A stretch of DNA of 48,265 nucleotides from Phytomonas francai (taxonomy: Eukaryota > Euglenozoa > Kinetoplastea > Trypanosomatida > Trypanosomatidae): NCBI GenBank assembly GCA_001766655.1, contig MJCC01000006.1:806944-855208 (forward strand), written 5' to 3'. The notes under the pieces were generated by a model. It saw only the letters and a program-made list of their open reading frames with translations. It was not told where the DNA came from and did no database searches. Of the stretch, positions 28,863 to 39,021 are shown piece by piece (positions within the stretch are counted from its first letter, which is position 1; every line of letters begins with the position of its first letter). Both the position numbers and the translations under genes were made by a program.

Positions 28863-30827
28863 ATGGCGAATAATAAGGTTAAGAAGTCATTTAAAAAATA
28901 CGCTAGAAAACACTTAGCAGATGTGATTGAGACCCGGCGCAAGACTTCGAAAGCCAGAAAAGAGAAGAAGGAAAGACTAGAGCGTAAGAAGCAGCGTACA
29001 GAGAGGGAGGCTCGTCGTGAAGAAGAGGAGCATGTCGAGCAGCTAGAACGTCTCAAAGAAACCGATCCGGAGTTCTACTCCTATTTGGAAGAAGAGGATC
29101 CTACTCTTCTGCAGTTTGGAAACGATGATGTGGAGTTAATAAATGAGGACGAGGGCAGCGGCACAGAGACAGAGGAAGACGAAGAAATGGCGAGTGGCCG
29201 TGGGCTAGATGACAAGGATAATGAGGGGGGGTCGAACCAGGACTTTTCTGGCGAAGATGGCCTCAACGAAGAGGGCGAGCCGAGAAGTACTGGTCGCATC
29301 AGCCAGGCGGAACTAGACCAGTTGATGTCTGGTAATAAAATTGAACAGTGCATCGACGTATTTGTGTCTGCCGTACGTGAAATGGGCTACAAAGTAAAGG
29401 AGAACCCTCGCTCTAGCTCGACGCGAAAGTTCGAGGATCCTTCTTTAGTAAAGAAGTCCATGCTGTTGGTGGTACAACATGTCTGCAAGAACATTAACAC
29501 GTTGATTACCGGAAAAGGCGCGTTCCGCTCACATAAGACGCGCTACCTTTTCAAGCGTCTGCTCCGCGCCCTTACCGCAGCTATGAACGAGGAAAGCATA
29601 GACACGCAGTTAACCGTGGGACTGTTGCATGCCTTCACCACCTTTGTGCCTTTGCTCCACTACGTGAAGGGGATCACAAAGTCAGTTCTCAAGTTTTCAC
29701 TTTCTCTCTGCACCGTTTCGGAGGAACCTGTGCGCATCGCAGCGTATATGGTCATACGCGCGATCGCCACACGCGCCACCGGTACCCGCTCGATGTACCA
29801 GTCAGCAGCCTTCAAAGGTATTTTTCTAGCAGTTGTGAGGACAGGACATCGATACAATGCTCACAATCAGGCCATCATAGCCTTTTTGATCAACTGTACC
29901 ATTGATCTCTACGGTACTGACATGGAAGCGGCCTATCAACATGCCTTTGTATACCTACGCCAGCTAGCGGGCTACCTAAGGGCTGCGTTGCAGCAACAGA
30001 GTCAAAGCAACGTGCGGGCGGTTGTCAATTGGCAGTACCTGCTGGCGCTTCGCACGTGGGGGTTGGTCGTGTCGACGTATTCCGAGCCGTCTCAGTTAGG
30101 GCCTCTCATTCATCCGGTAGTTCAGATCGCGATTGGTCTTATGGACCTCTTCTCCTCTCCTCGAATGTTCCCAATGCATTTGCAGATCATTGAGGTGCTC
30201 AACCATATCTCGACTCGGGCAAACGCCGTCTACATTCCGGTAGCTCCCTACCTCCTGCGGATACTTACTTCACCCAGCATGGCCCTATCCAACTCACCAA
30301 ATGCTGCTGCCAGCACGGAGCCGGTTGAGCTACAGTACACAATACGGATAAAAAAGTCTCAAGCGCGCAGTAATGTATACCACCGCGCGGTTTGGACTGA
30401 GGTCCTTTACCTTCTCACGGAGCACTTGTCCACGCACAGTCACACCATCGGGTTTCCCGAGACGTTTTGGGCCCTGGGTAGTACTCTGCGGAAGCTTCTT
30501 GGCGAGGTAAAGGTCCCCAAGATTCACGCACAAATTAACGCATTACTGCGCCACATACAGAGCACTTCCCAGAAGATTGTGGCAAAGCGGGACACAGTCA
30601 CTTTTGGCCCCTGCGATTTGTCTTCGGTGAAACAGTTCGAAGATGAGCTTAAGAGCCAAGGTAACCCCCTTGAAGCCTACTACCGGAGCCTGCGCCAGCA
30701 GCGCGTGGAATCGTTTGCGCAGAAACAAAAGAGCTTGTCAGAGGAACAACGCGTAACCCTGGAGGCTGTAGTGGATTCTCGTAGCAAGAAATCGAAGGCT
30801 TCCAAGCGCATGCGCGTTGCGGCTTAG
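28863..30827 (+). CDS. NOC2: Nucleolar complex protein 2 (ribosome biogenesis)
   Basis: The product is 654 residues. The first 65 residues are strongly basic and helical (KKSFKKYARKHLADVIETRR, then a KERLERKKQRTEREARREEE-type run), followed by a short conserved block (ETDPEFYSYLEEEDPTLLQF) and an acidic stretch (about 90-135). The rest is an all-helical repeat domain with motifs such as HYVKGITKSVLKFSL and NHISTRANAVYIPVAPYLLR that are typical of the Noc2 family. Noc2 pairs with Noc1 or Noc3 and chaperones pre-60S particles from nucleolus to nucleoplasm. The C-terminal tail is basic (SRSKKSKASKRMRVAA) and would serve as a nuclear or nucleolar signal. Length is near that of fungal and plant Noc2 proteins. 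Start is the first ATG and opens the basic region. Confidence 0.9.
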   Translation: MANNKVKKSFKKYARKHLADVIETRRKTSKARKEKKERLERKKQRTEREARREEEEHVEQLERLKETDPEFYSYLEEEDPTLLQFGNDDVELINEDEGSGTETEEDEEMASGRGLDDKDNEGGSNQDFSGEDGLNEEGEPRSTGRISQAELDQLMSGNKIEQCIDVFVSAVREMGYKVKENPRSSSTRKFEDPSLVKKSMLLVVQHVCKNINTLITGKGAFRSHKTRYLFKRLLRALTAAMNEESIDTQLTVGLLHAFTTFVPLLHYVKGITKSVLKFSLSLCTVSEEPVRIAAYMVIRAIATRATGTRSMYQSAAFKGIFLAVVRTGHRYNAHNQAIIAFLINCTIDLYGTDMEAAYQHAFVYLRQLAGYLRAALQQQSQSNVRAVVNWQYLLALRTWGLVVSTYSEPSQLGPLIHPVVQIAIGLMDLFSSPRMFPMHLQIIEVLNHISTRANAVYIPVAPYLLRILTSPSMALSNSPNAAASTEPVELQYTIRIKKSQARSNVYHRAVWTEVLYLLTEHLSTHSHTIGFPETFWALGSTLRKLLGEVKVPKIHAQINALLRHIQSTSQKIVAKRDTVTFGPCDLSSVKQFEDELKSQGNPLEAYYRSLRQQRVESFAQKQKSLSEEQRVTLEAVVDSRSKKSKASKRMRVAA

Positions 30828-31171
30828 GAAGTGCATGAGCGCGCTTTGCATGCACGTTTTTAATATCTATATAAACTTGTCATAATCGTTTATCCTGTAA
30901 AGGGTTTAATAATTTCGGATAAGCATGGGTATGTTACATGAATTGGATGCCTGTAATGAGGGAAAGTGTTGAAGTGTAAGGCGCCCTTTATTGTTATAAT
31001 GCTGCCTTGCATGCATCACGTTAACACAGCTCAAGATCGATTTATGCCATATTTTATGCTTTTTTCGTACCTTGACTATTTATTAAAAGTGAATTCCTTT
31101 TTGTACACACGGATAAACCTCAACAGTCCTTTTCTTTTTCGTTTACTAGTGGCTAAAAGTATTAGATCAAT
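30828..31171 (+). other. Intergenic spacer
   Basis: AT-rich with no supported gene; ends in a clear pyrimidine tract and AG before GOT1. Confidence 0.55.
31127..31149 (+). promoter_or_regulatory. Probable spliced-leader acceptor for GOT1
   Basis: A C/T-rich stretch (TCCTTTTCTTTTTCGTTTAC) ends in AG at 31148-31149, 22 bases before the ATG at 31172. Confidence 0.55.
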
Positions 31172-31600
31172 ATGGATTCTCTGTACCGCTGGGATGACAC
31201 CACTAAGATTGGGGTAGCGCTCACTGGTCTTGGTTTTTTTTTCTCAGTTTTAGGCTTCATAATGTTTTTGGATACTGTCCTTTTGACCATGGGAAACATC
31301 CTCTTCGTAGTAGGCGTAGCACTGGTTATGGGTCCTCATCGTTTCAAAAACTTTTTCCTTGCACGCCGAAGGGCATCCAGCTGCTTTTTTGTTGGTATCC
31401 TTCTCGTTTTGTTAGGGTGGTGTTTTTTAGGACTTTTAATCCAAGGGTTTGGAGCATTGAATCTTTTCGGCAACTTTTTCCCTATGGTCGCACGTGTGCT
31501 TGAGTCACTACCTATTATTGGGCCTATTATTCTTTCAGCACCAGTCCAGGCCGTTCTCATTCGGTTAAATTTAACGGGAAGGAGGTTTCGTAACGTCTAG
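31172..31600 (+). CDS. GOT1: GOT1-family Golgi transport membrane protein
   Basis: The product is 142 residues with four hydrophobic segments (about 11-31, 33-52, 66-88 and 108-132). The N-terminal DDTTKIGVALTGLGFFFSVLG and the loop MGPHRFKNFF match the Got1/Sft2-like family (GOLT1). Got1 proteins sit in ER-Golgi membranes and help vesicle budding or fusion in the early secretory pathway. The basic C terminus (RRFRNV) should face the cytosol. The full length of the family is present. Its start is the first ATG after a good splice acceptor. Confidence 0.9.
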   Translation: MDSLYRWDDTTKIGVALTGLGFFFSVLGFIMFLDTVLLTMGNILFVVGVALVMGPHRFKNFFLARRRASSCFFVGILLVLLGWCFLGLLIQGFGALNLFGNFFPMVARVLESLPIIGPIILSAPVQAVLIRLNLTGRRFRNV

Positions 31601-32934
31601 ATTTTTTTTTCTAAATCGTTCCGATTCTACATATTTTGACATTTTGTTTAATTGCATGGCGGAAAATAGAGTTTGTCGTAGCCGAAGAGCTTGAAATATC
31701 TTTGACCACAAATGATTTTATAATAGGAGTTCCGTTAATTTCTGGTTTTGGTTGGGGATAGTAAAAGTTTCATTGTCGATCTACAGCGATAATCTCTTGG
31801 ATTTTCTTGTGTTATTCCTGAGAGACATGGATTTAGGAAATGGTTTCCTTTGGTAGCTTATTGCCGTACAATATACTATAACAGTTGATAATAAACCCGA
31901 AAAGCTTTGAGTTGCGCGTTTGATTCTATTCTTTCTTGTGTCAACATCCCACACACTTACATACAGATATACAGTTAATTTATGCAGATGCAAGCAGAAG
32001 TGGTCTACACTTTAATCCAAGAAATCCCATTCAAATGAGTTTCAGTTTGGGATTGATCCAGTGTAGTGCTTTCAAGAGGATGCCGCTTCTACCAAGAGGC
32101 GACCTGTATGCAGGGGTCTTTCATACCAGTCCATGCAGGCAAACGTTGTCACCTTTTTTTCTGCTGTATTCTTTAACCTGTAATAAATAAGGCTTGTATT
32201 TGTACCAGTAAGTATCGAAAAATAAAAATAAAGAATACTGTCCTAATAAAGTGAATATTTTGTTAGGGGTATGAAGATGAACAACCTATGCTATCTTTGT
32301 TCTCATGTTAGGGTTCAGCTCCACGAACTGGAGAAGGAGGCCGAATGTCTGTAACCTTTTACTCTCTCTGAGCCGGATTGCGAGGCAACGACTCTTGCAG
32401 CCAGGTCGAGAGTGGGTATACGATCGAGAGGAGGGTTTGGTGTATGATTTTCCTTGAAGAGCTATCTTTGGGTACTTTATAACGTACCACAAAGGTCTAC
32501 GATCCCCTCGTCGATGATAAATACCGCAATGAGAAATTGTTCTCCATGCGAAACACCATGATACAGCCCCTAGAAATACTTAGCTTGATGAAATAGGTGA
32601 TAATGTAGGCAAAGAGGTTTTCAGTTTCCCGTTTTCCCCATTTTTCTTATTGGTGCGAAAGTGAATTCGACAATACCGAACAACTGTATACCCCTTGTTG
32701 TTGTTAAATACTGACTTCAGAAAAATTTTGAACACCTGTTTTCCATTTTCGTCACTAAGATATCACATGATTTTTTTCACATTGTAATTCCGTTAGAGCT
32801 AGAGGGAATCTTTTGCTTCTGCGGAAGGTCTCAATACTTTATCCTCACATTTTTTTTTTGATTCGGTACTAATGCGTTGTTATTGGGCTTTTTTTTCTCG
32901 TTACTTTAAAATATTCTTGTTATTATCCTTAGTC

Positions 32935-32952
32935 CATTTTTCTTCTTTTTAG
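32935..32952 (+). promoter_or_regulatory. Probable spliced-leader acceptor
   Basis: CCATTTTTCTTCTTTTTAG ends in AG at 32951-32952, 44 bases before the ATG at 32996. If used, the mature leader would contain the uORF at 32959. Confidence 0.55.
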
Positions 32953-32958
32953 CGTCCG

Positions 32959-32985
32959 ATGATCCTGGAGAGTTTGGATTATTAG
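32959..32985 (+). promoter_or_regulatory. Short upstream ORF (MILESLDY)
   Basis: ATG at 32959 opens eight codons and a TAG stop, ten bases before the main ATG and out of frame with it. It is included only if the AG at 32952 is the splice site. Confidence 0.35.
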
Positions 32986-32995
32986 CGAAGGAAGA

Positions 32996-33790
32996 ATGAA
33001 GCCATCTACCCCTGATTATGTACCATCTGTGTTGACGAGTGACGTCTGCAATGAAGCCGAGTTTGTCTTCAATATGCTACAAAACAAAGAAAAATTAGTA
33101 TCCTTTCTCGATTGCACAACTATTTTGAGAGGGATGGGTATGAATCCAAATCAAGACGATATGGACCGGCTTAAGTCACTCATGGCCGAGCCTATTGTGC
33201 GTCTGGAGCAGTGGCGTCGTGAGGAGGAGCTCAAACGTGAAAAGGAGAGGCGCCGTGAGGAGGCCAGGGAACGTAAGAGCGGTCTCATGAAGTCAGTTTC
33301 CAAAACCAATTCCGCACGTAAATCGATCGTTGAGAAGGCTATTGAGGCATCTGGGGAAAATGAGAAACAGGTGAAAATAGTACCCATGGAGGAGATAAAA
33401 AATATTGATTGGAATATCTTTATTTCTTGTGCGGAGGAGATCTACCGTGATTCTTCAGTCGAGGAGAAACAGGTATATGATGCGCTGAAGGTGTTTTCAG
33501 AGAACGACATTTCACAGAAGCGGATCATGTCTCAGGAGAATCTGATTAAGGTGCTCATTTCGAATGGGGATAATGTTTTGACTCCCGCCGAAATCAAACA
33601 ACTAAAGTCTCTCCTTCCAGAGCGGTGCGATCTGGTGGAGCTGGCCAAACGCATCCAGGGTACCTATGTTGCACCCACACAGGAGGAGCTGAATCGCACA
33701 GCGTTGGAGCAAGCGAGGGCATTTCAAAAAAAGGAAGGCAACGATAACGGTGCTGCATCCGAAATGGATAATCAGCTATATGGGATTTAG
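32996..33790 (+). CDS. Hypothetical protein, calmodulin-like fold with charged helix
   Basis: The product is 264 residues, soluble and charged. Residues about 20-65 form a helix-loop-helix unit (VSFLDCTTILRGMGMNPNQD) like the N-lobe of calmodulin-related proteins with degenerate loops. A long Arg/Glu/Lys-rich helix follows (about 73-100, REEELKREKERRREEARERK). Residues about 130-225 look like a second helix-loop-helix lobe, with SQENLIKVLISNGDNVLTPA and EIKQLKSLLPERCDLVELAK. This two-lobe plan with a charged linker is seen in flagellar and dynein-regulatory calmodulin-like proteins, but I cannot name a family. The loops lack full calcium ligand sets. Confidence 0.75.
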   Translation: MKPSTPDYVPSVLTSDVCNEAEFVFNMLQNKEKLVSFLDCTTILRGMGMNPNQDDMDRLKSLMAEPIVRLEQWRREEELKREKERRREEARERKSGLMKSVSKTNSARKSIVEKAIEASGENEKQVKIVPMEEIKNIDWNIFISCAEEIYRDSSVEEKQVYDALKVFSENDISQKRIMSQENLIKVLISNGDNVLTPAEIKQLKSLLPERCDLVELAKRIQGTYVAPTQEELNRTALEQARAFQKKEGNDNGAASEMDNQLYGI

Positions 33791-34101
33791 ATATTATGTC
33801 TTGTTCTGAGGGCTTATGTGAAAGATGACCTTTGTAATTTCTTATATGTATTTTATGCACTTGTTGTCTTTCCAGCCGATTTTTCAATCACCTATGTAAG
33901 ATGAAGGGTGACATACATGAAACGCGTACCTATTCACTTAAGGTATATGTTACTTTTTTTCTCCTCCTGGGTCTAATTTTTATGTATAATGGGAAGAGAA
34001 TATAGGAAAATACGTTTAGCAACTACTTACTATCGCTAATTTAATCTACTTATTGGAATAGAGTATTTCAAGTAAAAAAATAATCTCCAGTATTCCTCGC
34101 C
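33791..34101 (+). other. Intergenic spacer
   Basis: AT-rich, 311 bases, no gene seen. AG at 34089-34090 is 12 bases before the next ATG. Confidence 0.55.
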
Positions 34102-34458
34102 ATGGCTGAAATGAATTTGATTGTGAATATCACTTGCAATCCTCCGGCAATTGCAATTTTTGGACCCATCAAGGAGAGCACGATCGCGCAACTTAACAAA
34201 AAGTTGCCCAAATCCTGTTCTACCACCAATACAGGGAAGGTACCGTTCGAAATGGTGCGAAAAGAGGATCCTCCGCACTGGTATGGTGAAATTCGCTCTC
34301 AATTTGCTAGCGACGACATTGGCAAGTCGCAGCTGTTCGTTACCCTGCTGGATACCCTGGAGCAGGATGCGTCGTGGAGCCTGCGCGGTACCACTACCAT
34401 GACGCATGACAAGGATAAATGTACATACAAATTCTTTTTTGTGCGCGGTGCCCACTAA
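34102..34458 (+). CDS. Small hypothetical protein (118 residues)
   Basis: A compact soluble protein with no signal peptide or membrane segment. It starts MAEMNLIVNITCNPPAIAIF and ends in a beta-like pair (KCTYKFFFVRGAH). Codon use differs from the AT-rich flanks, and the ORF is bounded by a plausible splice acceptor, so it is probably a real gene. The spacing of Trp residues (PPHWYGEIRSQF and DASWSLRG) and the short length suggest a single small domain. I do not recognise the family. Confidence 0.65.
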   Translation: MAEMNLIVNITCNPPAIAIFGPIKESTIAQLNKKLPKSCSTTNTGKVPFEMVRKEDPPHWYGEIRSQFASDDIGKSQLFVTLLDTLEQDASWSLRGTTTMTHDKDKCTYKFFFVRGAH

Positions 34459-34947
34459 AATTGTTCAACTTAAAAGCAAGGAGATGGGAAGAAGGGTTTA
34501 CGCAATAGCTATATGGAAAAGCACATGCTAATTTTTTTAAAATGCTAAATCGGCTTATGTCATCTAAAACGCTTCAGATATGTATAAGGGGACATGATGC
34601 AATGGATGTAAATAGTTGACATATGTACTTAGCGTGCTTTAAGATACATATGTATATATACATATATATACATATTTTTATTGTATTTTACTATCTTCCA
34701 GGCGATGCAAGAATCTTCCCTCTTAGGAACTCTCTGAGCTTTCTGAGCTTTACGTTTCTTTTACTGTCTTTATTTTTCTTTTTGAATTCTACAAGAGATT
34801 TGCCAGGACTCTTTTCATGGACTGGTACTCTAGGAAGGATGGATTTTCAAAGGGGATCTCAACAAATCGAAACACAGACATTCATTCCATTCTAAAGGTG
34901 AGCAAACCACAGTACCTTGAAGTTAGTGCAGTTATGCCGGTACAGGG

Positions 34948-35512
34948 ATGATCCCGGAGCGGGTATTATTTCTGCAGAGCAAGTCGTGCGGGACCGCGCA
35001 CCAGGGAAGCGAATGCGAGTGTTGACGATGGAAGCAGTCGACACCAAGGGGAGCAGTCGTAGTGAATTGTCCTCTCGAAGTGGATCTAGGCCCTTTGAAG
35101 CCTAATGGCTTTATGGTGTTTCGGGGGTAGCTTGAGGGCAAATGTGTAGAGCTGGCGGACCATGCTTTGAGCCAACACGGTGGTGCTTCTTTAGGGGTGA
35201 CAGACGGGTTCACTTTTGGAGTATCCTGAAGGATTTCACCCCACCGTATTGTGAGGCCCGCACAGAATATTTTTGTATATCTGTGAATCGATCTGAGGAG
35301 CCTACCGAGTGCGGGTTTTATTCTGTATTATCGCGTCTTATCCCATGACAGGGCCGTGTTCAAGGCTCTGTAGCAGTTACGCTGCGTGTTTTTCGTTCTA
35401 CGATAAATATGGCGTGGTAATGCCTGTGTGCACGTGGAGTGCATGTAATGAAGACTTGAGTTGTGATCTGAATAGAAAGTTGAAGCAATCAAAGTTTCCG
35501 ACATGCAAATAG
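34948..35512 (+). pseudogene. Candidate decayed gene, family unknown
   Basis: In phase 1 from ATG 34948 the translation reads MIPERVLFLQSKSCG..., later VVVNCPLEVDLGPLKPNGF and LEGKCVELADHALSQHGG, broken by three stops in about 95 codons. Protein-like sequence then continues in phase 3 (near 35205-35345, FTPPYCEARTEYFCISVN) and phase 2 (near 35400-35510, YDKYGVVMPVCTWSACNEDL). GC content is higher than in the surrounding spacer. This pattern of stops and frame changes suggests a dead gene. Chance cannot be excluded, and no family is recognised. Confidence 0.35.
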
Positions 35513-35650
35513 CTATGGATAACACTGACCGCCTCTCAACAAACCATTCAACCGTGTCATCATTCACCACCTTGGCGGCGAGAAGTAGGTGGGATTTAAA
35601 TAATAAAAAATTTCACAGCCCATCACAGGGTAAAACATTTCGAAGTGCGG

Positions 35651-35674
35651 TGTGTGTGTGTGTGTGTGTGTGTG
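35651..35674 (+). repeat. (TG)12 microsatellite
   Basis: Uninterrupted TG dinucleotide run of 24 bases. Confidence 0.95.
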
Positions 35675-36870
35675 CTCACACGCTCGATCGACCCTTGAAG
35701 CCTTCCTTTCGCGGAACTCTGGAGCTACTAAAGTCTCGGTTTATTAACAGGTCTTATAGCTTACATGAACTTGACTTTTGTTTTGTTTTGTTTTGACTAT
35801 CTCAAGTAATAAAACGCGTTCGAAGAGTTTTAGAGAGTGCTCATACACTAGAGGAGCTACGGAGTTTACTATTGGTATTCGTTTGCATACTAAACTTGCC
35901 TAAAAGCTTCGCCATCTAGGGTTATGGGCGGTCAATAATGCAGACATTGCCACGACTCGGCTGTCACTGCAGTGACCTGCAGAATGGGAGAGGCCCATAA
36001 TGAAAGGCTACCCAACTGTTTTGAAATAGGATTTACCGCGTGGAGGGCGATGTCAGGAATTTTTCCTTCGCTTTTCAAGCTATAGCGCGTTTTCGTTGTC
36101 ACAGATGACTCAAAAGGCATCGCGTTGGTACCCACAGTGCTTTTTTTTTTTTTTTAGTCTAATAAAAGGGCAATGCCTGCTTTGGAGATTTTTCCCACCA
36201 CGCTTTAAGGAAAGAATAAAGCTGGGCCCAGCTCTTTCCTGCCGAAGCTTTATTTATGAGCCGAGGGAGAAATGCCCCTAACCATGATAGGGGGTGCTTA
36301 TAATTATTACTGTTTTAGCCATCTTTTAGAGAGAATGGATCTTCTTACATTAAGCCATCTCACCTGACTTCCATACAAGTTTTTGAGAGTACAGAGATGC
36401 GAATGGCTTACACCCTGCTCAATACATTTGAGGCCATGAATTTACTACAAATGAGAGAAATTTAGCCGGATTATTACAATGAAATGAACCCTTTCTTCCT
36501 CCCGAATAACTGGCTTTTTTTAGGGGGTGGGGATGGGGGGGGAAGGGGGTCAAGCCATGAAGAGGTGAAGGGTATGCTTCCGCATAGATAAGGGTTTTCA
36601 AATTTCATGATGTTAGCATACGAGAGGTAAAGAGCCCTTATCCTCTCTCAAAAGACGTACTTTAGGTTCTAAACAATGAATTATGAGATTTGCATTACTC
36701 TTTCAATTTTATTATGATAGCTAAACTATTTCTACACTCTTGATGATGTATAATGGGAAAGAATAATCCTTTTGATCTTGCTTGTTTGAAAAGATTGTAC
36801 TTTCTTCTTTTCAAAGCTTATCGCTTCCGATAGCACATATTAAGAATAAGGTAAATCAAGATTTTAGCAG

Positions 36871-36909
36871 TTTTTTTTTTTTTTTTAAATATTCTCCTTC
36901 TATTTTAAG
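36871..36909 (+). promoter_or_regulatory. Probable spliced-leader acceptor for GCL
   Basis: A T16 tract followed by ATTCTCCTTCTATTTTAAG ends in AG at 36908-36909, 39 bases before the ATG at 36949. Confidence 0.55.
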
Positions 36910-36948
36910 GCCTTCTGTATCCGCCCATAAATTTTATTGGTCGTTAAG

Positions 36949-39021
36949 ATGGGTTTGCTTACAACTGGAGGTGCCCCCATGCGGTGGGGTACAGAAAGCA
37001 ACAACAGGGCAATTCCTTATGTCAGCGCACATGGTATCCAGCAGTTCCTTGTTGTTTACAGGAACAACAAGGACATCGATAACAGCCCATTTTTGTGGGG
37101 TGAGGAAATTGAGCATCAGATTATCTCCGCTGAAAATGGAAAAGTCTTTCTCAAGCTCGATGCGGCTCGGACAATGGCTCAGCTAAGAAAGCGCGAGGAA
37201 AACAATGCGAATTGGAACCCAGAGTATGGGAGTTATATGTTGGAGAGCACTCCGATTTTTCCATATAATATGTCGAAGGAGAGCCTGTGCTCCGTCCAAG
37301 AAAGCATTCAGCGTCGTTACGACCTTATTGACGAGGAGGCAGGCCCTGGGACGTTTGGGACGACCTTCGTAACTTTCCCTCTTTTTGGCGTTGGGAAATT
37401 CACGACATCTGACAGCACAGAATCACCACATTCGAACTCTCTGTTCGTTCCAGATGTTTGTATCAACGCTGAGCATCCACGCTTCGTGAACCTCACCGAA
37501 AACATTCGCCTTCGTCGTGGGCGAAAGGTTTGTATTCAGGTCCCGCTTTACATCGACAAGTATACACTTGAGAAAACGGTGGACGGGTCCTTTGGATTCG
37601 ACTACACGCCTCAAAACCATAAGATTTGCCCGTGTCTCGGGGAGGACAATGGCTTCGATGACAAATCCCTCTCCGACGCTATGCCTGATGCCACCTTCAA
37701 CGAAGCTTCGACAAAGTGTTTGGGTACGCCGCCGCAGTCAGATTTTATCAGCGTCAAAAAAAACGAAAGTTTCACCAACGATGAGCTTACACACTTGTAC
37801 ACGCCCGCAACGTTATACTACTACGCACAGTACTACACAAAAGGGCAGCGCGAGAACGTCAAGAGGCGATTCAATTCCTGCCCCTGCCCGATTCCCTGCA
37901 TTTCTCATCCGTGCATTTTCATGGACTGCATGGCCTTTGGCATGGGGAGTTGCTGTCTTCAGGTGACCATGCAGCTCCGTAATGTGCGTCAGGCCCGGCA
38001 CGTTTATGACCAACTCGCGATTCTTTGCCCGATGTTTTTGGCCCTCAGCTCGGCAACGCCCTTTCAGAAGGGTCTGCTATGCGATTCGGACGTGCGCTGG
38101 TTGACCATCGCGGCCTCGGTTGACGACCGCAAACGCGAGGAGGTTCCGCGTATCCTCAAGTCCCGATACGATTCCATTTCCCTCTTCATTAGCGCCGACA
38201 CCGACAACCTCGAGGAGTTTAACGATTCCATGGTGGAATATAATCAGCTTTATTTCGACATTTTGAGCAAAGCCGGCGTCGATGACCGACTGGCCAAGCA
38301 TGTCGCGCATCTCTTCATTCGCGACCCGCTTGTGATGTATGACCAAATGATCGACATTGACGACACCACGCATACGGAGCATTTTGAAAACATACAGTCC
38401 ACGAACTGGCAAACGGTTCGATTAAAGCCACCGCCGTACGACGGCGATATTGGCTGGCGTGTGGAGTTTCGCGTCATGGATGTCCTCCCAACACCATTTG
38501 AGAACGCCGCGTTCGCTACCTTCATTCCACTTCTGGCCAATGCCATTATCAAGTACAAACCCATCTTTTACACCACGATGTCGACTGTCGACGAGAACAT
38601 GGGCCGCGCTCACCACATTAACCCGTGCAATCAGATGTACGTCGTGCGAAAGGAAATATTCTGCGAAACGTACACGAGCAGCGACGCCGAGACCAAGAAA
38701 CTCGGTATCAACGAAATTTTCAATGGCAAAGAGGATGGGTACTACGGTTTGATCCCTTTGGTGCGCCGATACATTCAGGAGGAAAACCTATCCTGCCCTC
38801 AGTTGGAAGTGTATTTGAGATTTCTTTCCATGCGTGCGGCGGGTACTATCCCAACTGCGGCTCAGTATCTAAGAAAATTTGTCCTTAATCATCCGGCTTA
38901 CCAGCAAGACTCTAGGCTAAACATGCAGATCGCTTACGACCTTACCATGCACGTGCACGGCCTCTCGTCTGGAGCGGTTAGCGATGATGCTTACCTTCCC
39001 ATGGATAAATTTAAGGAATAA
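36949..39021 (+). CDS. GCL: Glutamate-cysteine ligase (gamma-glutamylcysteine synthetase)
   Basis: The product is 690 residues from ATG 36949 (MGLLTTGGAPMRWGTESNN); the four in-frame codons before it lack an ATG. It joins glutamate and cysteine with ATP, the rate-limiting step towards glutathione and so trypanothione, the main thiol of trypanosomatids. Family marks include FLWGEEIEHQII near residue 50, a PEYGSYMLESTP block near 90, FGMGSCCLQVTMQLRNVRQA near residue 330 and CNQMYVVRKEIFCETY near 560. The length fits the eukaryotic type, and the sequence is complete without frame breaks. It acts in the cytosol. In related parasites it is a known drug target of buthionine sulfoximine. Confidence 0.95.
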   Translation: MGLLTTGGAPMRWGTESNNRAIPYVSAHGIQQFLVVYRNNKDIDNSPFLWGEEIEHQIISAENGKVFLKLDAARTMAQLRKREENNANWNPEYGSYMLESTPIFPYNMSKESLCSVQESIQRRYDLIDEEAGPGTFGTTFVTFPLFGVGKFTTSDSTESPHSNSLFVPDVCINAEHPRFVNLTENIRLRRGRKVCIQVPLYIDKYTLEKTVDGSFGFDYTPQNHKICPCLGEDNGFDDKSLSDAMPDATFNEASTKCLGTPPQSDFISVKKNESFTNDELTHLYTPATLYYYAQYYTKGQRENVKRRFNSCPCPIPCISHPCIFMDCMAFGMGSCCLQVTMQLRNVRQARHVYDQLAILCPMFLALSSATPFQKGLLCDSDVRWLTIAASVDDRKREEVPRILKSRYDSISLFISADTDNLEEFNDSMVEYNQLYFDILSKAGVDDRLAKHVAHLFIRDPLVMYDQMIDIDDTTHTEHFENIQSTNWQTVRLKPPPYDGDIGWRVEFRVMDVLPTPFENAAFATFIPLLANAIIKYKPIFYTTMSTVDENMGRAHHINPCNQMYVVRKEIFCETYTSSDAETKKLGINEIFNGKEDGYYGLIPLVRRYIQEENLSCPQLEVYLRFLSMRAAGTIPTAAQYLRKFVLNHPAYQQDSRLNMQIAYDLTMHVHGLSSGAVSDDAYLPMDKFKE

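Larger units (their letters stand above)
31601..32995 (+). other. AT-rich intergenic spacer (1.4 kb)
   Basis: No supported ORF on either strand. The small ORFs at 31936-32190 and 32286-32492 (minus) lack gene-like composition. Strong T/C tracts near 32850-32950 precede the next gene. A uORF of eight codons starts at 32959. Confidence 0.55.
34459..36948 (+). other. Longest spacer (2.5 kb), includes a probable gene relic
   Basis: Mostly AT-rich with T-tracts, but 34900-35800 is richer in GC and looks formerly coding (see the pseudogene entry). It also holds a (TG)12 run, a G-rich tract at about 36520-36550, and a T16 tract at 36871-36886 that leads to the GCL splice acceptor. Confidence 0.5.
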
